From: Lachnospiraceae bacterium UBA7160
GTDB taxonomy: Bacteria; Bacillota; Clostridia; Lachnospirales; Lachnospiraceae
Reading direction: 5' to 3'
Length of the DNA stretch: 11,902 nucleotides
Assembly: GCA_002491565.1 (NCBI GenBank)
Contig: DKWE01000070.1
Location: 36,934-48,835, forward strand
In this document: positions 1 through 5,701 of the stretch, piece after piece
Layout: every line of letters starts with the position of its first letter
How positions within the stretch are numbered: the stretch's first letter is position 1
Notes under the pieces: model-generated
Databases searched by the model: none
What the model was told of the DNA's origin: nothing
The model's input: only the letters and a program-made list of their open reading frames with translations
Program-made: the position numbers and the translations under genes

Positions 1-21
1 TGCTTGCAGCGGGGTCTTTGA

Positions 22-1071
22 TTAGTTGCCAAGCGCAGACAGCTCCCGGTAAATGTCATAGATCAGCTGCTCGGACTTTTCCCAGCCGAGGCAGGGATCC
101 GTAATGGACTGGCCATAGGTATGGCTGCCAGTGCCGATCTTTTGCGCACCGTCTACGAGGTAGCTCTCGATCATGAAGCCCTTGATCAGGCGGCGAAGCT
201 TTTCATTGTATTTCATACTGTGCAGTACTTCATGTGCAATCCGGATCTGCTCCAGATACTTTTTGCCGGAATTTGAGTGGTTCGTGTCGATGATGACAGC
301 CGGGTTCTTCAAATCACGCGCTTCATAGAGCTCCTGTGTCAGTATCAGATCCTCGTAGTGGTAGTTCGGGATCGTATTCCCGTGCTTGTTCGTCGCACCG
401 CGCAGAACCACATGCGCGAGATCATTGCCATCGGTGTAGACCTCCCAGCCGCGGTAGATAAAGTTGTGCTTGCTCTGTGCGGCCTTGATGGAGTTGAACA
501 TGACGGAGAGGTCGCCGCTGGTCGGGTTCTTCATCCCGGCGGGGACGGTCATCCCGCTGACGGTCATGCGGTGGTGCTGGTCTTCTACAGATCTCGCTCC
601 GATTGCCACGTAGGAGAGCAGATCATCGACATAGCGGTAGTTTTCCGGGTAGAGCATCTCATCTGCGGAGGTCAGACCAGTCTCCTCGATTGCGGTGGCA
701 TGCAGCATCCGCATCGCGACGATGCCGGCAAAGACGTCCGGCTTCTTTTCGGGATCCGGCTGATGTACCAGTCCCTTGTAGCCCTCCCCGGTCGTCCGCG
801 GTTTATTGGTATAGATCCGCGGAATCAGGATGAGGCGGTCGCCAACTGCATCCTGCACCTTTGCGAGCCGGTGAATGTAGTCCAGAACGGAATCGACATT
901 GTCCGCGGAACAGGGCCCGATGATCAGGAGAAACTTATCCGAAGCGCCCGTGAAGACATTGCGGATCTCCGCATCACGCGCTTTCTTGATCGCTACTACC
1001 TTGTCAGAGAGCGGATACATTTTCTTAACCTCTGCCGGAATCGGCAGCTTTTTCACAAAATTCATAGACAT
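22..1071 (-). CDS. aroF: 3-deoxy-7-phosphoheptulonate (DAHP) synthase, class I AroF/AroG type
   Basis: Condenses phosphoenolpyruvate and erythrose 4-phosphate to DAHP, the first step of the shikimate pathway to aromatic amino acids, in the cytoplasm. The roughly 350-residue length matches the class I AroFGH family. Counting from the upstream ATG at 1077, visible family motifs are IGPCSADN (metal-ligand Cys near 56), KPRTTGEGYKG near 92-102 (substrate loop), GARSVEDQHHR near 160-170, GMKNPTSGD near 181-189, DTNHSNSGKK (metal His near 267), MIES (Glu near 304) and SITDPCLGW (Asp near 327). All four expected metal ligands are present, so the enzyme looks active. Three ATGs lie close together. 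AGAGG ends only 2 nt before the first (1077) but 8 nt before the second (1071), so I prefer 1071. The gene is alone on this strand here and any downstream partner lies outside the window. The feedback-inhibiting amino acid cannot be read from the sequence. Confidence 0.96.
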   Translation of the reverse strand: MSMNFVKKLPIPAEVKKMYPLSDKVVAIKKARDAEIRNVFTGASDKFLLIIGPCSADNVDSVLDYIHRLAKVQDAVGDRLILIPRIYTNKPRTTGEGYKGLVHQPDPEKKPDVFAGIVAMRMLHATAIEETGLTSADEMLYPENYRYVDDLLSYVAIGARSVEDQHHRMTVSGMTVPAGMKNPTSGDLSVMFNSIKAAQSKHNFIYRGWEVYTDGNDLAHVVLRGATNKHGNTIPNYHYEDLILTQELYEARDLKNPAVIIDTNHSNSGKKYLEQIRIAHEVLHSMKYNEKLRRLIKGFMIESYLVDGAQKIGTGSHTYGQSITDPCLGWEKSEQLIYDIYRELSALGN

Positions 1072-1217
1072 AGTCATTACCTCTGCTGTTTATTGGTTAC
1101 AACAAAGCCATCTTCTGGAAAGGGTAGTACACGAGCATGTCCTGAAAATAAGAAATTCCGGATCGCCGGAGTATTGCCTGTCAGGGTGGCTGGTCTGTAA
1201 CATTAGAATGGTAGTCG

Positions 1218-1247
1218 TTTCGGGTGTCATAGCTCTGACGTCCGAAA
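1218..1247 (-). other. Stem-loop at the 5' end of the DAHP synthase leader
   Basis: On the minus strand the arms TTTCGG..GTCA and TGAC..CCGAAA pair through 10 base pairs around a 2x2 internal loop, with a six-base loop GAGCTA. It begins only about 5 nt after the predicted transcription start. It could stabilise the 5' end of the mRNA or, as DNA, be a dyad operator. There is no T-box sequence and no run of U after it, so I do not call it an attenuator. Confidence 0.45.
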
Positions 1248-1258
1248 TCGTTTAGTTC

Positions 1259-1287
1259 ATTATAGTATATCACTGCGAAAATGTCGA
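1259..1287 (-). promoter_or_regulatory. Sigma-A-type promoter for the DAHP synthase gene
   Basis: On the minus strand, TCGACA (1287-1282) and a perfect TATAAT (1264-1259) are separated by 17 bp. Transcription would start near 1252, giving an untranslated leader of about 175-180 nt. This is inferred from consensus match only. Confidence 0.75.
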
Positions 1288-1308
1288 CAGAAAAATTGTG
1301 ATTATTCG

Positions 1309-1337
1309 TTTTCATTTTTGCGGCGGTGTGGTATAGT
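1309..1337 (+). promoter_or_regulatory. Probable promoter for the sirohaem dehydrogenase gene
   Basis: TTTTCA (1309-1314) and TATAGT (1332-1337) are spaced by 17 bp and lie about 36 bp before the coding start. The -35 box is weak, the -10 box is good. It diverges from the DAHP synthase promoter with the two -35 boxes only about 20 bp apart. Confidence 0.5.
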
Positions 1338-1372
1338 AGATAGGATGAAGAAAAGAAAAGCGAGGCGGGAGA

Positions 1373-1843
1373 ATGAGCAGCGAGGTAAAACGTTATTTTC
1401 CAATGTTTGTGGATCTTACAGATAAGAAGGTTGTGGTGGCAGGAGCCGGTACGATCGCGAAGCGGAGGATCCGGGCACTTGTGGAGTTTACAAAGTGCCT
1501 CTATGTGATCGCGCCGGAGGTCAATCAGGAATTAAAGGAAATGGAAGAGGCGGGCAGGCTGACTATTTTGCGCAAGACGTATGAGCGGGAAGATCTGTAC
1601 GACGCATCGCTTGTTATCGCCGCGACGAATGATAAAAAAGTCAACCAGGACATTTACCTTGCCTGCAAGTGTCTCGGAATCCCGGTGAATGTGTGTAATG
1701 ATAAGGAGCGCTGCGATTTCTTTTTCCCACAGGTGGCACTTCACGAAAATGTAGTGGTTGGTGTCAGCACCAGCGGTCATGAAAAGAAGGGGCAGAAGGG
1801 ACTTGCAGGCCGGATGCAGGAAATCCTGGACCAGGAACTGTAA
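1373..1843 (+). CDS. Precorrin-2 dehydrogenase / sirohydrochlorin ferrochelatase (SirC/CysG N-terminal type)
   Basis: NAD-dependent oxidation of precorrin-2 to sirohydrochlorin, a step towards sirohaem or anaerobic cobalamin, possibly with iron insertion as in Met8p and CysG. The 156-residue protein is a short stand-alone version of the CysG N-terminal domain. YFPMFVDL opens the fold. A Gly-rich NAD site VVAGAGTIAKRRIRAL lies near residues 21-36. The family signature VNVCNDKERCDFFFPQ is near 105-120, and STSG near 132-135. In the usual form STSG is followed at once by a short Ser-Pro segment. Here a basic stretch HEKKGQK replaces it and is about four residues longer, with no proline. The start ATG has GGCGGGAG directly before it. 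The gene is not beside other haem or cobalamin genes, which is unusual for this enzyme. Chelatase ability is uncertain, dehydrogenase family membership is firm. Confidence 0.9.
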   Translation: MSSEVKRYFPMFVDLTDKKVVVAGAGTIAKRRIRALVEFTKCLYVIAPEVNQELKEMEEAGRLTILRKTYEREDLYDASLVIAATNDKKVNQDIYLACKCLGIPVNVCNDKERCDFFFPQVALHENVVVGVSTSGHEKKGQKGLAGRMQEILDQEL

Positions 1844-1884
1844 CCTGCTAATAGTGATTCTTACCTGTTTCAGAAAAAAGGAAC

Positions 1885-1913
1885 TTGCCATTCCAGTCAT
1901 TTTCCACTATAAT
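1885..1913 (+). promoter_or_regulatory. Sigma-A-type promoter of the LacI-family regulator gene
   Basis: TTGCCA (1885-1890) and perfect TATAAT (1908-1913) with a 17-bp spacer. It lies in the 102-bp gap after the sirohaem gene, in which no terminator is visible, so some read-through from upstream is possible. Confidence 0.8.
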
Positions 1914-1926
1914 GATAGAAAGAATG

Positions 1927-1940
1927 TGAAACCGCTTTCA
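1927..1940 (+). promoter_or_regulatory. LacI-family operator in the regulator's own 5' region
   Basis: TGAAACCGCTTTCA is an imperfect palindrome centred on CG, the symmetry used by LacI-family proteins. It begins 13 bp after the -10 box, so a bound repressor would block initiation or early elongation. A near-identical site precedes the permease genes, 13 of 14 bases the same, pointing to autoregulation by the adjacent repressor. The sequence also resembles a CcpA cre site, so control by CcpA is an alternative or addition. Confidence 0.75.
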
Positions 1941-1966
1941 GCAACATGGAGGAAGGAAAAACGGTT

Positions 1967-3034
1967 ATGGGGATGCAGCAGGGTGCAAAAGCAGGTGAGA
2001 GCAAAGAGATTACAATTTATGATATCGCAAGAGAGGCGGGGGTTTCTCCGGCGACCGTATCGAGAGTATTGAGCAGCAGTACGAATGTCCGGCAGGAAAA
2101 GAAGCAGAGGGTGCTGGATCTTGTGGATAAGTACCAGTTTCGTCCGAATGCGCTGGCGAGAGGGCTTGCGGATGCGAAGACGAGGAGCATCGGCATGATC
2201 ACAGCGGACATCCGGAACCCATTCTACGCGGAGATGCTGATGAGCTGTGAACTCGCGGCTGCTGAGGCAGGGTACGTTACCTATCTGTGCAATGCGATAA
2301 AGGGAAAGTCGCAGGAGAGCATGTTTCTGGACCGGCTGAAGGAGCAGCGTGTGGATGTCGTGATCCAGATCGGCGGCCAGGTGGATGAGATGGTTTCTGA
2401 CATGACGTATGTGGAGAAGGTGAACCAGATCATGAAAACCATTCCAGTTGTGACTACCGGAAGGCTGGACGGGACGAAGTGCCGCTCTGTACGGATTGAT
2501 GCCATGAAAGCGATGGAGCTTCTCATGGAGCATTTACTTAGTCTTGGACACAGACATATCGGACTGGTCGGAGGAAAACTGAGCGTGCTTTCTACTTATG
2601 AAAAGCTGGTACAGTACCGGCAGATGCTGACAGAGGCAGGCATCGCGTATGATCCGGATATCATTATGGTGGATGGTGCATACACATACAGCCTGGAGGG
2701 TGGATATGAGGAAATGGACCAGCTCCTGCAAAAAGGCAAAGAACTGACAGCGGTGATCGCGATCAATGACTTTACGGCGGCCGGGGTGATGCATTGCCTG
2801 GCAGATCATGGTATCCGCGTTCCGGAGGATATTTCCGTAGTCAGCTATGACAATACTTATATATCCGAGATTACCTTTCCGGGTATTACATCGATCGATT
2901 ATAATTATGAAGAATTTGGCCGGAAGGTCGTGACCGCAGCAATTGAGGCGGCTCAGGGGGTAGAGGGAGAACTTCTTCAGATCGTCAGCCCGTCACTGGT
3001 GGTGCGGAAGAGCAGCGGACCTGCGCCGAGGTAG
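1967..3034 (+). CDS. LacI-family transcriptional regulator
   Basis: Sugar-responsive DNA-binding repressor, 355 residues from the chosen start. The N-terminal helix-turn-helix ITIYDIAREAGVSPATVSRVL spans about residues 15-35. The hinge helix RPNALARGLA, about 59-68, carries the leucine that normally inserts into the central CG step of the operator. The rest is a periplasmic-binding-protein-like effector domain, starting RSIGMITADIRNPFYAEM and including LGHRHIGLVGG and a late VPEDISVVSYDN segment. An in-frame ATG at 1946 has no ribosome site, whereas GGAGGAAGG at 1948-1956 lies just upstream of the ATG at 1967, so I use 1967. The gene is followed on the same strand by the sugar importer genes, and both have matching operators, so it most likely represses the importer and itself. 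The inducing sugar cannot be inferred from the sequence. Confidence 0.95.
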   Translation: MGMQQGAKAGESKEITIYDIAREAGVSPATVSRVLSSSTNVRQEKKQRVLDLVDKYQFRPNALARGLADAKTRSIGMITADIRNPFYAEMLMSCELAAAEAGYVTYLCNAIKGKSQESMFLDRLKEQRVDVVIQIGGQVDEMVSDMTYVEKVNQIMKTIPVVTTGRLDGTKCRSVRIDAMKAMELLMEHLLSLGHRHIGLVGGKLSVLSTYEKLVQYRQMLTEAGIAYDPDIIMVDGAYTYSLEGGYEEMDQLLQKGKELTAVIAINDFTAAGVMHCLADHGIRVPEDISVVSYDNTYISEITFPGITSIDYNYEEFGRKVVTAAIEAAQGVEGELLQIVSPSLVVRKSSGPAPR

Positions 3035-3421
3035 AGTGCCGGACAGAAACGATACGGCAGCTGCCGAGGTCTTCTGGAACCTTAGAATCTGTAGACGAAC
3101 GATGAGAGCTTGCAATCCTTTGGGCATATTTCTCGTCCGGGACGTCTGAACTGTAAGTGCGCCCAATCGTTTACGTGCAGGCATGTCCCCTGTATCATGG
3201 CATTTCGTGAATCTGCATCCGCCAGCTCATAGTACGTTGGGGAAGGACCTATAAGGGTGCCCGCTCCGAGGTATCTATGAGTGGACGATGCATCCGGATG
3301 TCATTAACAGTAGCCCGGAAACATTTTGCAGCAGGGAAGACTGGCTGTAAATGGTACCCAGGGAGAGGAATCGGCTGGTTCTATACAAGAAAAATGATAC
3401 CGAATTCAAGAAAAATAGCGT
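3035..3421. other. Gap of about 390 bp with no recognised gene
   Basis: Between the regulator stop codon and a strong terminator. No open frame longer than about 60 codons looks coding. Frames are short, lack ribosome sites and are broken by stops. One forward frame from the ATG at 3183 runs on past TAA at 3252-3254 and another stop, and could be a decayed gene, but I recognise nothing in it. A perfect 12-bp palindrome CGGCAGCTGCCG lies at 3055-3066. Possibilities are a long 3' untranslated region of the regulator mRNA, a small RNA ending at the terminator, or gene debris. Confidence 0.4.
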
Positions 3422-3538
3422 AAAAGAAGCACTGAGCGGAATACTCAGTGCTTCTTTTATTTCCAGTGCTATACAAGATACACAAAAATGAGAAAAGGAA
3501 ATTGGATAAATTGCGAAAATCGTCAATTCTATATAAGA
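3381..3538 (+). repeat. Three short direct repeats CTATACAAGA / CTATATAAGA
   Basis: CTATACAAGA occurs at 3381-3390 and again at 3469-3478, one copy on each side of the terminator. A one-mismatch version, CTATATAAGA, is at 3529-3538. All are followed by A-rich sequence. The repeats are short and could be chance in AT-rich DNA, or binding sites for an unknown factor. Confidence 0.4.
3422..3460 (+). terminator. Strong intrinsic terminator, possibly bidirectional
   Basis: A perfect 15-bp stem, AAAAGAAGCACTGAG (3422-3436) against CTCAGTGCTTCTTTT (3444-3458), with loop CGGAATA. The A-rich left arm and T-rich right arm allow function on either strand. It would insulate the importer promoter from transcription coming from the regulator gene. 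Confidence 0.9.
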
Positions 3539-3561
3539 AAAAACTTGCGGGGGGTGAACTG

Positions 3562-3570
3562 TGATACAAT
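3562..3570 (+). promoter_or_regulatory. Extended -10 promoter of the sugar importer operon
   Basis: TGATACAAT gives an extended -10 (TG, one base, TACAAT at 3565-3570). No good -35 lies at the right distance. TTGCGG at 3545-3550 is only 14 bp away. This arrangement fits a promoter needing the TG motif or an activator. The operator follows 8 bp downstream. Confidence 0.6.
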
Positions 3571-3577
3571 GCTGTCA

Positions 3578-3593
3578 TTGAAACCGATTTCAA
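3578..3593 (+). promoter_or_regulatory. LacI-family operator of the sugar importer operon
   Basis: TTGAAACCGATTTCAA, a 16-bp palindrome apart from the two bases flanking the central CG. Its 14-bp core differs by one base from the site in front of the regulator gene. It sits just downstream of the -10 box, a typical repressor roadblock position. It matches the Firmicutes cre consensus with one mismatch, so CcpA binding is also possible. Confidence 0.8.
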
Positions 3594-3660
3594 ATTGTAA
3601 CTATTGAGCATCTGCGTAATGACCAGCAGATAGCCATTTGGTTTCGAAAGGAGAGAGTGT

Positions 3661-4623
3661 ATGAAATCAAAAAAAGCAACTGTGAAGTATCGCGCCAGTA
3701 ACCTGACATTCTGGCAGAAGGTGTACAAATACCGCGTGCTGCTTTTGATGTGTCTCCCGGTGATTGTGTTTTTCTTCGCATTCAGCTATATGCCGCTGCC
3801 GGGTATCTGGGTTGCATTCGTAAAGTACAACTACAGAAAGGGGATCTTCGGAAGTAAGTTTATCGGCTTTGACAATTTCAAGTTTCTGTTTACTTCCGGT
3901 AAGCTCTCAGTATTGACGAGAAATACAATTCTCTACAATGTGGCATTTATCCTGCTTGGAAATATGCTTGCGGTATTTGTGGCGATTCTGTTAAACGAGG
4001 TGCGCTGCAAGTGGTTCCGCAAGGTATCGCAGACGATGATGTTCCTGCCATACTTTATCTCACAGGTATTGGTCGGCTACCTGGTATTCAACCTGCTGAA
4101 CTATGATACAGGACTTGTGAACAGCATTTTAAAGAGTCTTGGTGTTGCGGAGGAAAATCTGTTCCAGCCGTATTCGGATCCCAATGTATGGCCGCCGATT
4201 CTGATTCTGGTGTATCTGTGGCAGCAGACAGGCTATAATTCCGTGGTCTACTTCGCGTCGATTATGGGAATTGACGGTGAGATGATGGAGGCGTCCAAGG
4301 TAGACGGCGCCAACGGCTTCCAGCGGATTCGCTATATTATTCTTCCGAGTCTGAAGCCGACGATTGTAATCCTGCTGCTGTTTGCACTTGGCGGTATCGT
4401 CAAAGGAAACTTTGGTCTCTTCTATAATATTATCGGTACCAACTCGCTTCTGTACGATACGACAGATATCATCGAGACGTATGTGTATCGGGCGACTATG
4501 ACGGACTTCAACTTCTCCACAGCATCTGCGGTGGGCCTGTATCAGTCTGTGATCGGGTTTGTCATCGTTATGACCGTGAACTTTATTGTGAAGAAGATCG
4601 AACCGGATTATTCCCTGTTCTAG
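3661..4623 (+). CDS. ABC sugar importer permease, LplB type
   Basis: Inner half of the membrane channel of a carbohydrate ABC importer. The 320-residue length fits LplB-like permeases. Hydrophobic spans lie near residues 26-52, 88-111, 125-146, 177-202, 233-258 and 288-310, giving six membrane helices. The cytoplasmic EAA loop that docks the ATPase is clear at about 210-232 (EASKVDGANGF ... LPSLKP, with the invariant Gly). The ribosome site GAAAGGAG is well placed 8-10 nt before the ATG. It is first in a three-gene operon and 19 bp before the second permease gene. No ATPase gene is present, so a shared MsmX-type ATPase encoded elsewhere is expected. LplABC relatives move oligosaccharides or substituted sugars. 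The actual substrate is not evident. Confidence 0.93.
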   Translation: MKSKKATVKYRASNLTFWQKVYKYRVLLLMCLPVIVFFFAFSYMPLPGIWVAFVKYNYRKGIFGSKFIGFDNFKFLFTSGKLSVLTRNTILYNVAFILLGNMLAVFVAILLNEVRCKWFRKVSQTMMFLPYFISQVLVGYLVFNLLNYDTGLVNSILKSLGVAEENLFQPYSDPNVWPPILILVYLWQQTGYNSVVYFASIMGIDGEMMEASKVDGANGFQRIRYIILPSLKPTIVILLLFALGGIVKGNFGLFYNIIGTNSLLYDTTDIIETYVYRATMTDFNFSTASAVGLYQSVIGFVIVMTVNFIVKKIEPDYSLF

Positions 4624-4642
4624 GCGCGAGGAGGTCAGATTT

Positions 4643-5545
4643 ATGGAAAACAAAACTACCAAGATTAAGCTCGACAGATCCGAGCTCATGATCCGCGGGT
4701 TTGGCTATGTGTTCATCACAATTTTTGCGGTGTGCTGCCTGCTCCCGTTTCTGATTATTATCAGTACCTCTTTCACAAAGGAGTCGATCATTCTGGCGGA
4801 GGGCGTACAGTTCCTGCCGAAGGAGTTCACGACAGCCGGTTACAATGCGGTGCTGAAGACCGGCAGTATCTTTAAGGCTTACATATTAACGATTGGTATG
4901 ACAGGCATCGGTACCTTCCTGGGTCTGTTCTTCATCTCGATGGCCGGCTATGCGCTGCAGAGAAAGGACTTCCCGTTCCGGAATGTGATTTCCTTCTACA
5001 TTTACTTCACGAGCCTGTTTTCCGCAGGACTTGCACCGTACTATCTGATGATGACACAGACGTATCATCTGAAGGATAACTATCTTGCAGTGCTGCTTCC
5101 GCTGATGATGTCGCCTTGGCTCGTCATCATGATGAAAAACTTTGTAAAGGCGATTCCGCACGAGCTGACCGAATCCGGCAAGATCGACGGCGCGGGAGAT
5201 TTCAAGATCTACTACTCGATCATTCTGCCGCTGATCAAGCCGGCGCTGGCAACCATCGGACTGTTCCTGGCTCTGGGGTACTGGAATGAGTGGTATCAGT
5301 CTTCTCTGTTCCTTACCTCCAAAGTGGATGTAAAGCCGTTGCAGTTCATGCTGTATGAGGTCATCAATAAGACCGATGCGCTGAAGAACAGTGTTGCCGG
5401 TCAGTATGTCAATATCACGGACATTCCGTCCAACAGCGTGAAGATGGCGACGGCCGTCCTCGCGACCGGCCCGGTAATCTTCGTCTACCCGTTTGTACAG
5501 AAATACTTTATCAGCGGCGTAACGGTAGGCGCGGTCAAGGGCTGA
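4643..5545 (+). CDS. ABC sugar importer permease, LplC/YtcP type
   Basis: Second permease subunit, pairing with the upstream one to form the importer channel. It has 300 residues with six hydrophobic spans, near 22-43, 82-104, 114-136, 148-165, 200-215 and 268-290. The EAA loop is at about 177-200 (ESGKIDGAGDFKIYYSIILPLIKP), again with the conserved Asp-Gly-Ala. The C-terminus PVIFVYPFVQKYFISGVTVGAVKG is characteristic of this permease branch. The ribosome site GAGGAGGT lies 7-8 nt before the ATG. The 19-bp gap to the previous gene implies co-transcription and probably coupled translation. Confidence 0.93.
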   Translation: MENKTTKIKLDRSELMIRGFGYVFITIFAVCCLLPFLIIISTSFTKESIILAEGVQFLPKEFTTAGYNAVLKTGSIFKAYILTIGMTGIGTFLGLFFISMAGYALQRKDFPFRNVISFYIYFTSLFSAGLAPYYLMMTQTYHLKDNYLAVLLPLMMSPWLVIMMKNFVKAIPHELTESGKIDGAGDFKIYYSIILPLIKPALATIGLFLALGYWNEWYQSSLFLTSKVDVKPLQFMLYEVINKTDALKNSVAGQYVNITDIPSNSVKMATAVLATGPVIFVYPFVQKYFISGVTVGAVKG

Positions 5546-5546
5546 T

Positions 5547-5573
5547 GCCAGGATAGGCGGCAGCACTCCTGGC
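5547..5573 (+). other. Stem-loop after the second permease gene
   Basis: GCCAGGA (5547-5553) pairs with TCCTGGC (5567-5573), a 7-bp stem and 13-base loop starting right at the stop codon. No T-run follows, so it is not an ordinary terminator. It may protect the permease mRNA from 3' exonucleases after processing. Confidence 0.4.
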
Positions 5574-5632
5574 TGTGAGACATCATACGCTGTGTGTTGT
5601 GTGATGCAGATACAGCAGATGAATCCATATGT

Positions 5633-5662
5633 TTATTATCCCGCAAAAACGCGGGATGATGA
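5633..5662 (+). promoter_or_regulatory. Stem-loop in the leader of the binding-protein gene
   Basis: ATCCCGC (5638-5644) and GCGGGAT (5651-5657) form a perfect 7-bp stem with loop AAAAAC. Flanking bases extend it to 12 pairs including two G-U wobbles. It ends about 25 nt before the GGAGG of the binding-protein gene. Without a T-run it is unlikely to stop transcription. A role in stabilising the downstream mRNA, so that binding protein exceeds permease, is a reasonable inference. Confidence 0.55.
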
Positions 5663-5701
5663 TAGATAAGAAAGAAAATAAAAGAATGGAGGCTATTTCA
5701 C

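Noticed and set aside
277..1200. Long forward open frame opposite the DAHP synthase gene
   Set aside because: It is antisense to an intact gene with all catalytic motifs. Its product is rich in Arg, Val and His with no recognisable domain, and no ribosome site precedes it.
1078..1258. T-box riboswitch in the DAHP synthase leader
   Set aside because: The conserved GGGTGG-type antiterminator core and a following terminator with T-run are both absent.
1946..1966. Upstream ATG at 1946 as the start of the LacI-family regulator
   Set aside because: No ribosome site precedes it, and the GGAGGAAGG that would serve the ATG at 1967 lies within those first codons.
3035..3421. 6S RNA, RNase P RNA, tmRNA or SRP RNA in the gap after the regulator
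   Set aside because: I could not find the conserved core sequences of these RNAs or a convincing overall fold. A covariance search would be decisive.
3275..3526. 83-codon reverse-strand frame across the gap before the importer
   Set aside because: It runs straight through the strong terminator stem and has no ribosome site or known domain.
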